Shown here: positions 1-11,426 of the stretch, piece by piece
Numbering within the stretch: the first letter of the stretch is position 1
How the letters are laid out: each line of letters starts with the position of its first letter
Assembly (NCBI GenBank): GCA_905147135.1
Contig: LR990053.1
Location: 2,802,501 to 2,866,500 of the forward strand
Length of the DNA stretch: 64,000 nt
From: Blastobasis lacticolella
Taxonomy: Eukaryota > Arthropoda > Insecta > Lepidoptera > Blastobasidae
Direction: 5' to 3'
Made by a program: the position numbers and the translations under genes
Notes under the pieces: model-generated
Database searches by the model: none
Told to the model about the DNA's origin: nothing
The model's input: the letters and a program-made list of their open reading frames with translations, nothing else

Positions 1-3000
1 GAGTGTTGGTATGAAAAGCGCCCACCAAAATCGACTATTTCAGACATACTATACAAAATGTGGTGTGTTACGTCATACGTTATCATATATGGGGGAATTT
101 TCAATCAATACTTGGCGGTCTTTACTGATCTGACGAAGGAGGAGATGTCTGCTCTACTCCACCACAGCCTCGGCCAATCCGTCATATTTAGCAAGTCCAT
201 AGTTTTCTTTATACAGAAGAAAAAGATCGAGACACTCTTCAAACGATTTTTTGAAAGTAATACAGAGTTGTACGATGATAAACTGAGACAGGAATCAGTC
301 AGGAGAGCAAAGGTCTTCTGCTATACATTGATTTTTATCGTTTACTTCTGTATGGCTATGGTTTTTGTTTCTGCCAGCGTTGCCCATTTTCGAGATGGTA
401 AGCATGTATTTTATTTTATTGGTGCATGATACGTATAGCTTTGACCACTAATTAGTTAGTAGGTCCACTAATTAGTTGATGGACTTTACTACCTTTTAGC
501 AGCATGCAAAGTACTTAACAGACAACGGGTATGGATAAGATTTGGTTTTAAGTGCTCAATATTGCCTCCACCGCTCTTTAGATCTCCTTTCAGAGGGTCT
601 AAGGTTGGCTGGAAGAAATCCCATTGTATTTATTTTTAATTGCAATAAAGAGTTTACATACATACATGGATCGCAAATGTGGTGGAATTCAAGTCCGCCA
701 TTGTATGTAACAGTGCATGAAGTTTAAATAAATAAATAAATAATTCCTCCATGTAGAATTGGACATGTGCTTGATACAACTTAAGCAGCTGTTATGGAGT
801 GAAGTAATGCTTGCTTGCTTGAGAGGATACTGATCTGTAGCTGCAGCAGATTTTGCTTTGCTTTCGATGCATTAATAATAATCAACTTGGCCTTAATGTG
901 CTTGGTTGTGCTCTCGCGCGAAAGCCCGAGGAACGCCATGACCATGATACGGGATTTGGCAGATCAGGTAATTATAGTGGAGCGACTGCCGTCTGATCTC
1001 CGTGATCCTGTTTACATGGGAACCCGACCAGATTGGATCATGGTTACACATCCAGTCACTTGAATGTGCAGGTTTCGTCACTATGTTTTCCCTCGCCGTG
1101 ACAGATTAGACCGAAAAGATTAATTGCTACATGGTGGCATGGGGGTTCGAGCCCAGTGTCTCTTGCTTTCGAGCCACCGACGCTCCATATCCGGAGGAAC
1201 TGGAAGCTGCTTAATTCATAACTTTATTTCAGGCGCCCTGCTCCGCACGATAATAACCGTGTATCCGTTTAAGGATACACCGTCGTGGCGATACAATATA
1301 TGTCGAGCACTGATCGAAATCCATTGGTACTACGCTACCACAATTATGAATATGATCGATTGCATCAGCGTCTGTGCCCTAGTGTTCTTGAGTCACAAGT
1401 TTAAATATCTCCAGCTCTACTATGAAAATCTTCGGGACAAATATTTATACCAGGCCAACGACAAAACCAGGGAAGTTCTGGAAAAAGAATTAGAAAAAGA
1501 TTTTATCATTGGCATCAAGCTGCATCAGGAGGCTTTGTGGTTGGTATAATAGAGTAAGCACGTATATCTGTAGTATCTCCCAGAATGGAATGAAGGCATG
1601 GGCGTACCCAGCATCTTTAGGGGCGGGGCAGAAATTAATATTATTGACTTTTCCGGGGTGATCAATGAATGATTGAGCAAGTTCGAAATTTTTACATTTT
1701 GGGTTTTAAAAGCTGGGGCGATCCATCAACGGACGAGTATGAGCGAGCGGAGCGAGCTCATTTGTGACAATTTTTGTTACAAAAGGTGATAATTGGATGA
1801 ATAAGCAAGCTCAAAATTTTGGGCATTTTAGGTCTTTAAAGCTGGGGTGATCAATGATTGTATGCGCGACCGATATTGAAATGTCATTTGGAGGCAATAC
1901 TAAATTCAACAACAAAGACGCGCTTCTTGGGCCAGATAAGTTTGTTGCAGTACACAGGCCGTGTAGGCCGTGTGCACAGGCAGTGTTGCTTATCTAACCA
2001 GGTGACGAAAACTGGAACTAAGTGGCGCCAATAGAAATATCATTTGGCGGCAATACTAAATTGATCAACAGTGACGCCGTCATAGGGCCAGATAATTTTG
2101 TGGAGTTACACAAAGCTTATGTATCAAGGGTCATGATCAACGACTTTTTTATTAGTAAGACGGAAAGTTTTCAATCTATATAACATTTTACTATTTCAAG
2201 GTGTGCGCGCAACGTGCAGAGTGCGCTGGGTCCTCTATACAGCATCCAGATTGTGGAGGGTATAGTCCTCATCAGCCTTTGCTTGCTCGAACTGGTGGTA
2301 GGTTATATGAATAATTTTGATTAGAATTTATTCAACAGTCGTAGCATACACATTATGGCCAGAAGTTCTATTCCAAACAGAGCGCCAAATTTTCTCTTTA
2401 AGGGATTTGTGAGAAGGATGCCTGTAGGGTGATTGCAGGCTGCCGATATTGATGAAAATATTGACGAGGTTGTGAGGCCAGTACTCCCACTTCCAAATGT
2501 GCTACGTGACTGACTCCGAAATGGAGGTAGAAGAGTAAAGGGTAAAGTGGGAAAGCCGATCTTGGCAGAAGCCGGTATTGAGCAATATAATGATGATATG
2601 GATACTAGCAGTGAGGAACACCAGTGATCAAATACAGTGTAACACTGGCATACTTATGATATTTTGTATATTAGTGCAGATACAGTGCAATAAGAAGTCG
2701 GATGGTTGGTTTCGGTTACGGTTAAATTTAACCAGTCTAAGCTCTGACGTTTGACTTTAGCATCTATATTCTGTTCCAGAAATCTGGAGAGAGCCTCGCG
2801 GATTTCTGGGCTTCGTTCACTTACATGTTATGTGTCATCACGCTCACTGCTGCGTACATGATACCAGGTGGCGATATCACCAACGAAGTAAGTCTTTACC
2901 TAAATGATTACCGCCAGTCTGGCAATGTCTAAATTTAAGTATGCCGAGAATTAGAGCATACTTTAAGCACCCCGGAGAGATCGTCCCAAGGTATTTTTGG

Positions 3001-5583
3001 GATAGTTTTGTAGAAATAAAGATTCGACCCTACAGTTTAATAGTCTATTGAGATAATAAAGCGATATAACAATAAAAATAGCAAAAAAAAAAGGATAGGA
3101 TGAACTCAGAATAATTACAGACGTAATGTGTTGCTATCAAACCCTCGGGTCACTTGTCATACCCGCCACCATCCTTTCGATTAGCAGCTAGTCCCAGTTC
3201 TTTACTTGTCGGTTGTCGAATACAGAGTGTTTGTTGAGTTTGTATATGGCGTCGTCGTAGTATGTTTAGCCATCCGCCAGGTGACGTTTTGATCAACGTT
3301 GCATTTTCGAGCCTTTTTGGAATCTGATAGCAATATCGCATGCACGCATTTTGGAGCCTTTCAATGCACCTCACCGTTTTACCTAACAGACACGGGCCAT
3401 ACACTATGTCACAATATTGAACGTGAGATAGAACCAGACTAGTAGCTCTGGCGGGGCACTAGTGAATTATCGATTTGTATACTAGGATTTAATTGTTTTA
3501 TTTCGTGTACCTGATGTCTAGAGCCACAGATAAGTGATACACTTTTTGTGGGGTTTAGCTCCAATGCGTGTTTGTCCGACCACCGAGCAACTGCACCGAG
3601 ACCATTATTAAGTCGAGTAGCGGCATCGGCCACTTCCTCGGAACCCGTAGGCGTGTGTACATACACCTGAGTGTCATCTGCGTCAAGGTGGATACGAGAG
3701 TGGGTAATCACAGAAGTGATACTAGCCGTGTAAAGGGCAAATAAGGTCGGGCCAAGATTGGAGTCTTAAAGCTCAACTTTGCTAGCAGCAGCGGCACATC
3801 CACACAATTAAAAGCACAAGTGAAGTCGACCAATACTAGAATAGTGCCCTTGCCTTCGTCAGAGGCAGTGATTATATCATCGCATATTCAGGAGAGCGGA
3901 AGCTGTACTGTGTCTCTGACGAAAGCCCGACTGTATCAAAGGCAAAATGTAGTTACGTCCAAAATACTGTGTGACCTGTAGCTGAACGACCTTCTCAATT
4001 ACTTTTGCCCTTTGCCCTTTTTGGGTATAGGTGTTACAGTTGCACACTTCCAAAGATCAGGAAAGGAGCCACACTACATGGATTTATTTACAATAGCTTT
4101 AATGGCAGGCAAAGAATTGGGCAAAGTTAACTTATTGAATAAATGAATAGAATTGAATTGAATTATCATAATATGCTCGATGACACCTTCCGACGCTTCG
4201 TGAAAGCTAAGAATTGCATCAGTGTTTGTTAGTGCACAACCTCTAAAACTCTTCATTGTCTATGGTCTTATTGGGAACGCTGTCTACGAAGTGGTCGTTC
4301 AGCTTGTCAGGATCGGCGAGGCTGTCCGGGATTTGAAAATTCCCTTGAAAATTCCTAACCGATTTTGAATATTCTTTCATTAATAGGAAGCTACATAATC
4401 CTTGAGTGTAGTGTTTACAGATATCTGAACTGCGCGCTGGTGAAAACCCCTGGAACCTGCTAGTTAGTCACAATAAAATCAAAATAGGTAGCTTGAAAAC
4501 CTATATTTCCTTGTATGTTATTCCAGGCGGCTGAACTAGCCCTCTCGGTATTCTACGGGGGCTGGGACGTGGTGCTCGTGCACCAGCGTCTCCGCACCTT
4601 ATACGTTATCACCATCCTCAACAGCCAGGTGAAGGTCTCCATGACCGCCTTCGGAATCATCGAGCTGTCCTATTCTAACTTAATCATGGTGAGTGAGGAT
4701 GAAGAGGACGAAATTAGGATTTAAGAATATTGTCGCACATTATGGGAGAATGTCGAGGTAAAAATAATCATAACAGTGAAATCCAATTTAGTTCATTATC
4801 CCATATTATGAGTTGAAGGGGAAGCGGAAAATTTCTGGATCATTAAAAGCAAAAATGTTTCAACTTTCGCTTTCACAAACTGCTTTTTTACCTTGTAATT
4901 CCTTACTATGCTCATACGGCGAGGGAAAACACCGTGATGACCCCTCACGTCCCCTCGTCAGGTTCCCCTGCTAGGGTCACGGAGGTCAGACGGCAGTCGC
5001 TCCACTGTAATTACCTGATCTGCTTTGGCAGATCAGGTAATCCAGGATTTGTCCTGGATCATGGTCGTGCGCGACAGCACAAACGGGAAATTAACGCCAA
5101 GATGAATCCCAGAAAATTGGTAGAAGAGTGAAAAAATATGCTGGATTAGGTATGCTCTAGTCACAGGCCACACGAACATAGTCTACCAACAGCCAATAAC
5201 GGACTAATGTTTTATTCAAAGCAATATTCAATTCAACTTTACAATTTTGTTAATTGCCGATTTGCGGATTAGTGCTTCCTGATAGGTACATTTAGAGATT
5301 ATGACTATCTTTGCCTTTGCGGAGACTTTGTCGAGGAGAGTGAAGCGATCCTGCCTGTGTATCATGATATTTGCCGCGCAAGATATGAGTTTATGTCATG
5401 CTTACTTTAACGAGATATCTAGACTAGACTAAGCTAAAGTCGTGTGGGACAAAGCCTGTCGTATTTTAGGAACGTAAGGATTAGAGTCAAATGATTAATA
5501 CTAACAATACTTACTTAAGTAATTCATTTATTTTTTTGCAGGTCATGCGAAACGCGTACTCCTTCTGTGCCGTAATGATTTAG
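1..5583 (+). CDS. Odorant receptor A (7tm_6 family), 5' end outside window
   Basis: Insect odorant receptor, an inverted-topology seven-helix membrane protein that forms odorant-gated channels with Orco. Exons read from splice sites: 1-397 (incomplete 5'), 1233-1539, 2201-2297, 2780-2887, 4527-4688, 5542-5583 (TAG). Joined, they give 370 residues; by comparison with OR-B only the first 28 are missing. Family signs: long hydrophobic segments in exon 1, IEIHWYYAT in exon 2, CARNVQSALGPLYSIQ in exon 3, AAYMIPGGDITNE in exon 4, ELSYSNLIM at the end of exon 5, and a tiny last exon VMRNAYSFCAVMI. Intron phases are 1,2,0,0,0. The exon 2 donor (GTTGGT at 1540) is weak but matches OR-B and OR-C. Intron 4 contains a decayed antisense LINE. 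No frameshift or stop is visible in the exons, so the gene looks functional. Ligand and OR subfamily cannot be named from sequence alone. Confidence 0.9.
895..1200 (-). repeat. tRNA-headed SINE-like repeat in OR-A intron 1
   Basis: Read on the minus strand, a tRNA-like head (a B-box-like GGGCTCGAACCC near 1147-1158) is followed by a body with the phrases CCTGCACATTCA, GATCCAATCTGGTC and CTGATCTGCCAAATC. The same body recurs at about 4925-5105, 5835-5935, 25505-25585, 31385-31500, 45390-45465 and 48010-48150. This is an interspersed, pol III-type retroposon family. The ends are approximate. Confidence 0.55.
1880..2120 (+). repeat. Two direct copies of a fold-back repeat arm in OR-A intron 2
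   Basis: The phrase ATTTGGNGGCAATACTAAAT occurs at about 1887 and 2041, each time followed by an ACGC-containing stretch and AGATAA(G/T)TTTGT. The same arm is found as an inverted pair at 19318-19625. It is therefore a fragment of that MITE-like family, here as a direct pair. There is no coding content. Confidence 0.5.
2500..2640 (+). pseudogene. RTE-type LINE 3' relic in OR-A intron 3
   Basis: It contains the GAAATGGAGG... and GGAAAGCCGATCCTGG-like phrases typical of the 3' end of RTE elements (protein-level AKWR...ADP), followed by short GAT repeats. A matching relic sits in intron 3 of OR-B (16640-16830, minus), so the insertion predates the A/B duplication. Confidence 0.5.
3120..4345 (-). 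pseudogene. Decayed LINE reverse transcriptase in OR-A intron 4
   Basis: On the minus strand, fragments of a non-LTR retrotransposon polymerase follow in order. First is the linker before RT (DSLADPDKLNDHFVDSVPN near 4290). Next is the palm start (TILVLVDFTCAFNCVD near 3830), then the catalytic region around 3690 where DADDTQVYV stands for the usual YADDTQ. Then comes the thumb (LGAVARWSDKHALELNPTKS) and a C-terminal piece (ERLQNACMRYCYQIPK near 3370). Several frameshifts and losses separate the pieces, so it is dead. It lies antisense within the host gene intron. Jockey/CR1-group affinity is an inference. Confidence 0.75.
4925..5105 (+). repeat. SINE-like repeat copy with a 14-bp hairpin
   Basis: Another copy of the repeat family seen at 895-1200, in opposite orientation, in OR-A intron 5. 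Within it ATTACCTGATCTGC (5010-5023) is followed after 4 nt by its exact reverse complement (5028-5041), so part of the body has been duplicated in inverted orientation. Confidence 0.5.
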
Positions 5584-5834
5584 ATTTAGATTTTGTTTAT
5601 TTTTCTTTTACAAAAGTAACGTTGCAAATATGAAATGAAATGTATACATATAATGTGCATAAAAATATAATACAATGTCAATATTACCAATATTGTGATA
5701 TTAAGTCAATGTCAATATTCTTACAATATAAATATTCAAGTACCTGTAGTATAAATTCGTGTCTCTAACGAATGCAACGTCGTAATAAGTTGACCTGTAA
5801 AGGCGATGTATTTGTGAGTTATTACGATTAAATA

Positions 5835-5935
5835 ATCTGATCTGATCTGCCAAATCCTGGATCAAGGCGGACCAAGAGGTCTCGCGCGCGAGGACACAAA
5901 TGGTTCATTAACGTCAAGAATTTTTTTAATAGCTG
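5835..5935 (+). repeat. Partial SINE-like repeat downstream of OR-A
   Basis: CTGATCTGCCAAATCCTGGATC, broken here into CTGATCTGCCAAATCC and TGGATCAAGG, followed by CTCGCGCGCGAGGAC and ATTAACGTCAAGA, matches the body of the family at 895-1200. Only the terminal part is present. The rest of 5584-5964 is AT-rich DNA that starts like the OR-B 3' flank and shows no gene. Confidence 0.45.
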
Positions 5936-5964
5936 TTTTGATTAAGGATCGGAGGAGTGCCATA

Positions 5965-6709
5965 TCTATACTATATATATAATATAATAATATTATAAAA
6001 AGGAACTGTTTGATTTTTTGTTTGTTTGTTTGTATTGAATAGGCTTCGAAACTACAGGACCGATTTCAAAAATTCTTTCACCGTTGGGAAGCTACACTAT
6101 CCCCGGGTGACATAGGCTATATTATATTTTCTAAAAAATTACGGATCATTAATAAAACTCCAATAATGTAACCCAAGGTGTAAAAAAATACCCAAAAAAT
6201 TCCTTACATCGCGTGTGCTGCGAAAACTATTGATGATAGAACAAAATAATGTACTACGACTTTGCAGAACACATCATTATCTACAAAAAGTGTCGCGACA
6301 GTTTATGTCTAACTATTATAGTTATGTCACAATAAGTGTTCTTTTATTTTCAAAATTTAATTAAAATGCCGCCGCTAAAAAACGCTCTTTATTTGTACCT
6401 TGGTATTAATTCTTATCAAAATCAATTACTTCATATTCACGACTGCTTCAATATCTTTATATAACTATTCAATTCAGACATTCCATTCGAAAGATATCAC
6501 GAGTTTAAAAATGTGAATATTAGAAAAAAGTCGCATGTTCGCCGCTCAGTCCGCTCGGCTATCTAGGCAGCACGGGGTACGGGAGGGGAGTCAACGTCAA
6601 GAAATAAAGTGCCGCGCGGCACACTCGCGCGGTCGGCTTCCTACGCAGCGGTCGTGTGTAACCCGTGTATTCGTAGTGGTACCCGTGCGAAGCCGGGGCG
6701 GGCCGCTAG
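5965..6709 (+). mobile_element. Non-autonomous Helitron, Lep1-like
   Basis: The 745-bp element starts TCTATACTATATATATAA directly after an A (5964). It ends with a GC-rich stretch, CGTGCGAAGCCGGGGCGGG, then CCGCTAG directly before a T (6710). The TC start, CTRR end and A/T insertion site are the hallmarks of Helitrons, and the terminal phrase resembles Lep1 elements of Lepidoptera. There is no Rep/helicase; the 61-codon frame at 6535-6720 is not coding-like. It sits 380 bp downstream of the OR-A stop. Confidence 0.8.
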
Positions 6710-6884
6710 TTGTTTCATAATTAAAGAGCTTGTCAGCCATTGTATGAAGATGGACTATAGTTTGTTGTGACATTTATTGTTTATACTATTTGTTATTTTA
6801 AAAAATATGGCTTTTCTGCGGTGGAAAAAAACGTCAGGACGTTGGTAGCTTGAGCAGCACGTCTAACGTTCAAAACATTGCGCG

Positions 6885-7694
6885 TGTTAGAAAAATAGAT
6901 AGAGTGTACCGATCTAATGTTTGAATTTAAGTATTTAGGGGATATGAGTTAGGTTGGCCTAGTAACTAAGGTTAGAAAGTTGAATGAAATGAAAATAGGG
7001 CACATTAGTTAAATATAAATTTCTATTTATTCAGGAAAGGATATTCACATTCAAACACTGAGATTAGATTAAATGAGATAAGTTATTTATATAGGATAGC
7101 AGTCATAGCTAACAAATGAACATGGGAAATATGCTAATGTATTCTAAACATAATAAAACATAGCAAAATGATGTATAGCGGCTAAATCGCCTGAGGATTA
7201 CAGAAATAAATCATTTAGAAATCAGCAATAGGCACCAAAGTAATACAATACCTACAAGATTATACTTAACTGTGTGGCTGGTCTGGAGCAAAAGTCCTTT
7301 CGTCTGATTCAACTAGGTTTATATTCCCAACGTTTAGCCGGAAATCGGAAGCCGGTACATATTTCAACCAATCATAAGACGTTATTACACTGCCAGTTAA
7401 ATATGAAGTTATTGTGCCAAAATACTTAACCAAAGACATCGACATAGTTCCTAAAACGATTGTTATTCATTATAGGATTTATTACACAATAACAAATATA
7501 TCTTTCAGTTAATTAGTACTTAATCTGTTAAAGAGATTCGTTCTGAAATAAAGAACGAACATTTCGTTCGGAAACATTGAAAACTGCACAGAATATTAAT
7601 TACTATACGTAAATACTTTAAAGGGAAATATTTACAAACTATATTCCATTAAATAAACCATCAAATTAACATAAAATAATTATAATATCTAACA
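6885..7694 (+). repeat. Left LTR of the coding-free element
   Basis: 810 bp, TGTTAGA...TCTAACA. By eye it differs from the right LTR at roughly seven single bases plus two short indels (near 7107 and 7251), so the pair is about 99 percent identical and the insertion is recent in evolutionary terms. Confidence 0.85.
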
Positions 7695-10618
7695 CGGCCA
7701 TACTGACTGGACTTCGCTCTCGAAGTCTATAAACTTTGATATGTTAGGCAAACAAGGCATAAGTACATACAAAAATATATCATCAACAAAATATTATCTA
7801 CAAAAAGATATTTCTTTGCACTTTCCACTGAAAGTACTTAATTTCCCAACTAAGGGTCAAATAAATCTTAATTACTAAAAACATTTACATTGTTTATTGA
7901 CAAAATAACCCAATAATACATTATGATTTCTTATTTTATTTTATTAATTTATTAAATAGTGTCTCCTTAAGGGACATTAAAATTTCTTTACACAGTAATC
8001 AACCCATACATTACTAAATATTTACGAACATGCTTAATACTTGTATAAGTATTCATGAAAAATAAAGTAATAACATTTATTAATTTATTCTTAATTTACA
8101 CTAAGCCGCCACGTATTTAGTATGGCTTACTACCTCGACTAACCGACCCTAAGGTCGCCAGTGAGGTTGACAGACATCGGGATAAGAAAGCCGACCATTT
8201 AATTATTAGTACCTACTAATATAGTAATAGATACGTGGCCACTGTGCTCTTTAGTTCACATTACAATCAATCATAATTCGAATATAAAGTCAAGAGAGAG
8301 TAATTAAAATTGCACCCTCCGCAAATCGTTCGGCCAGCCTGATATTTTGCTTATATTCATTAAATTTACTTAAATTGACCATGAAATATTTAATAATTTA
8401 TCATCTAGCATCTATAGAATAGCATCAATAATAACTTTTATCATTTACGACTCACATCGCGATTCCTACCTATAATCACCAATCAAATATCAGTTCAAAG
8501 AACAATAAGAAGCCGATTTTTATAGAAATTATTTTAATTTCTGCCCTGGCTGGAATCGAACCCGCTGTGCTACTCACGTAATATTTACGATACGATCGAT
8601 CAACAAGAAAATACAACGCTATAAGGAGGATGGTATAACATTTCCATCCAGTCAATGGTTTTAATATTTTCCAATGCAGATAACTTGAATTTATTTGTTA
8701 AGGACAGGTTCGATTTTTTATTTATTTACAAAAAGAGGAATTACGATGTGGTCTTTCGGTGCTAATTAATTATGCCAATCTCAAATAAATGTTTTAATTT
8801 TCTATTCTTATGATAGATAACAAAAGCGGTGTTTCATATCAGTATGCAGTGCGAAGCGACACCGACGTGGTGAGACTCGACGAGGAAGAGAATAATTTGT
8901 GAATTCTATAGTGTCCAGGATTTATGCCATATTCGATGGAAAAGTCATCGACATAGGTTTTAAATGTGGCAGAACTGAAGTGGCAGTGAGCAGGCCACAA
9001 AGTTTACAGGTTTGATAGCCAATGGGGCACAAAGATCTTCGCATGGCGATCACAATTGCAACGTCGAATGGTCTCCAGGAGATAGTCGGAGCCGGTGGAT
9101 ATTGGGCACAATGCCTATTAGTGTGGAAGGTTTGGAGGAGGTTCCTATGTCCTGCAGTGGACGTCCTTCGTCTGAAATATTGAATATGCAGAACCTTTCA
9201 GGGTGTTACCTGTTTCAGTATTAGAGATTCCGTTCCAGGCGACGATTTCAACAAGGTTGTTATGAGTCGGATGAACGGGTGGCGAAAACTGCTCAGCGCA
9301 AATCCTGGTTTAGGTCTCTCGACCTCTTCTTCAAGAGGGGAAGTCCGTCGATCATTCAAGACGATGATCATACTCAGAGAAGCATGTCCTCGTGTGTTAT
9401 CTGAAACATGAACACCACAGCACAGTACCTCGCTTGCTCACTCCTGACCCTACGTTGGTAGGACATCCGCTACTACCAGCTCTCTTCTAGTTATTAAAAA
9501 CAATGTTATATTATGAACTAAATCACTTTTTGTACATTAGTCCCACTTTATTACACAAATGTTATATCACAAGAAAAATCAAAAAGAAATTTATACACAT
9601 TGCTAACATATTTACTCAGTGACGTTTATTCGTCACACTTTTGTAAACTGTAGGTTGCTCCATCGGCAAGAGTCCTCTCTTAAATGTATGACGATGATGG
9701 ACCTATAAGATGTACACTACTGTTAGACTATACAGTATACCTCCCTATATGAAATTGCTAAATTCAAAGTAGTAACCGCTTTACTTTACCAATAGCTATC
9801 TATAGACTGTCCGCTCATGGTTTAGCCATGGACCAAACCAGTACCTACTCAGTCAATCGGAGATACTAGTCATGGATAACACAGTCCATCGGCACCACAC
9901 CAAAACAACTAAACACGAAAAGTAATCATCATCGCTTCCTCTATCATCATAGATTCCTTTTGAACTGTTACGGACCAGTCGAATGAAGTACTTAATTCAC
10001 ATTAACGTGACGTATTGCAAATAACCAACCAACAAAAATAATTGGTGAACACAAGTTGATCTAAATCCAGGGCAGGAAAATAATAACTCGGATCCTAATT
10101 TGGAATTTGACTACCGCCACCAACATAAAATCACGTCACCCAGACTATTTTAAATGTACCTAGTAGGTAGGTGGTTTTTCAATGCTTTTTTCAGTGTTGG
10201 CAGTCATTATTAAAATTATTATCAAAGCTTACCCTCATCAAACAAATAATTTACAATGTTTACTTTTGTGTTCGTAATCGTTAAAATTAAATGAAATTGT
10301 AACTCTGTTTTTAAGTTGGCGCATAGAAACTTGGTTCATTCACAGTTTATGGGGAAATAAATGATTTTAAGTTGGTTCTACTATCAACATTGGAAATAAA
10401 CATTTTACGACTCACCGACTAAAAACAGGAGCTTCCAGTAGCTGTGAACCAAACATCGTAGTAGCATCTGCAGGTACTGGCCATTCAGCGTCATAAGAAG
10501 CATCCAGCTTCCACAGGCTCGTGCGAGCGCGCGAGCGGTGCGAAGAGATCACAATGTGACATGAAAAATAAAGGACAATTAGAAATATTGTGGTTGGAAT
10601 CCTTTATCCCACTTCTGA
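7695..10618. other. Non-coding interior of the LTR element
   Basis: 2.9 kb without a supported gene. It holds a tRNA-like B-box on the minus strand near 8540-8560 (GGAATCGAACCC as read on plus), which suggests a SINE insertion. It also has a LINE-tail-like phrase near 9140-9170 (CCTATGTCCTGCAGTGGAC). The small frame at 9012-9224 has no recognisable domain. Confidence 0.55.
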
Positions 10619-11422
10619 TGTTAGAAAAATAGATAGAGTGTACCGATCTAATGTTTGAATTTAAGTATTTAGGGGATATGAGTTAAGTTGGCCTAGTAAC
10701 TAAGGTTAGAAAGTTGAATGAAATGAAAATAGGGCACATTAGTTAAATATAAATTTCTATTTATTCAGGAAAGGATATTCACATTCAAACACTGAAATTA
10801 GATTAAATGAGATAAGTTATTTATATATATATAGTCATAGCTAACAAATGAACATGGGAAATATGCTAATGTATTCTAAACATAATAAAACATAGCAAAA
10901 TGATGTATAGCGGCTAAATCGCCTGAGGATTACACAAATAAATCATTTAGAAATCAGCAATAGGCACCAAAGTAATACAATACAAGATTATACTTAACTG
11001 TGTGGCTGGTCTGGAGCAAAAGTCCTTTCGTCTGATTCAACTAGGTTTATATACCCAACGTTTAGCCGGAAATCGGAAGCCGGTACATATTTCAACCAAT
11101 CATAAGACGTTATTACACTGCCAGTTAAATATGAAGTTATTGTGCCAAAATACTTAACCAAAGACATCGACATAGTTCCTAAAACGATTGTTATTCATTA
11201 TAGGATTTATTACACAATTACAAATATATCTTTCAGTTAATTAGTACTTAATCTGTTAAAGAGATTCGTTCTGAAATAAAGAATGAACATTTCGTTCGGA
11301 AACATTGAAAACTGCACAGAATATTAATTACTATACGTAAATACTTTAAAGGGAAATATTTACAAACTATATTCCATTAAATAAACCATCAAATTAACAT
11401 AAAATAATTATAATATCTAACA
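10619..11422 (+). repeat. Right LTR of the coding-free element
   Basis: 804 bp, same termini as the left LTR, followed by CGCG. It differs by a small TA-run change near 10820 and by a 4-bp deletion near 10982. Confidence 0.85.
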
Positions 11423-11426
11423 CGCG

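Larger units (their letters stand above)
6885..11422 (+). mobile_element. Coding-free LTR retrotransposon (LARD-like), 4.5 kb
   Basis: Two direct repeats of 810 and 804 bp bound a 2.9-kb interior. Both begin TGTTAGA and end TCTAACA, and the whole element is flanked by the 4-bp duplication CGCG (6881-6884 and 11423-11426). That is the anatomy of an LTR retrotransposon insertion. The interior has no gag, protease, RT or integrase frame; the longest open frame is 70 codons. I could not identify a convincing primer-binding site or polypurine tract. It is therefore non-autonomous, mobilised in trans by an unknown partner. The strand is arbitrary. Confidence 0.8.

Noticed and set aside
1541..1549. 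Stop codon soon after exon 2 in OR-A read as gene disruption
   Set aside because: The frame runs into the intron after the donor at 1540; OR-B and OR-C have the same arrangement, so it is normal splicing.
9012..9224. 70-codon frame inside the LTR element interior
   Set aside because: No gag, protease or pol motif and no conserved domain; too short and isolated to call a gene.
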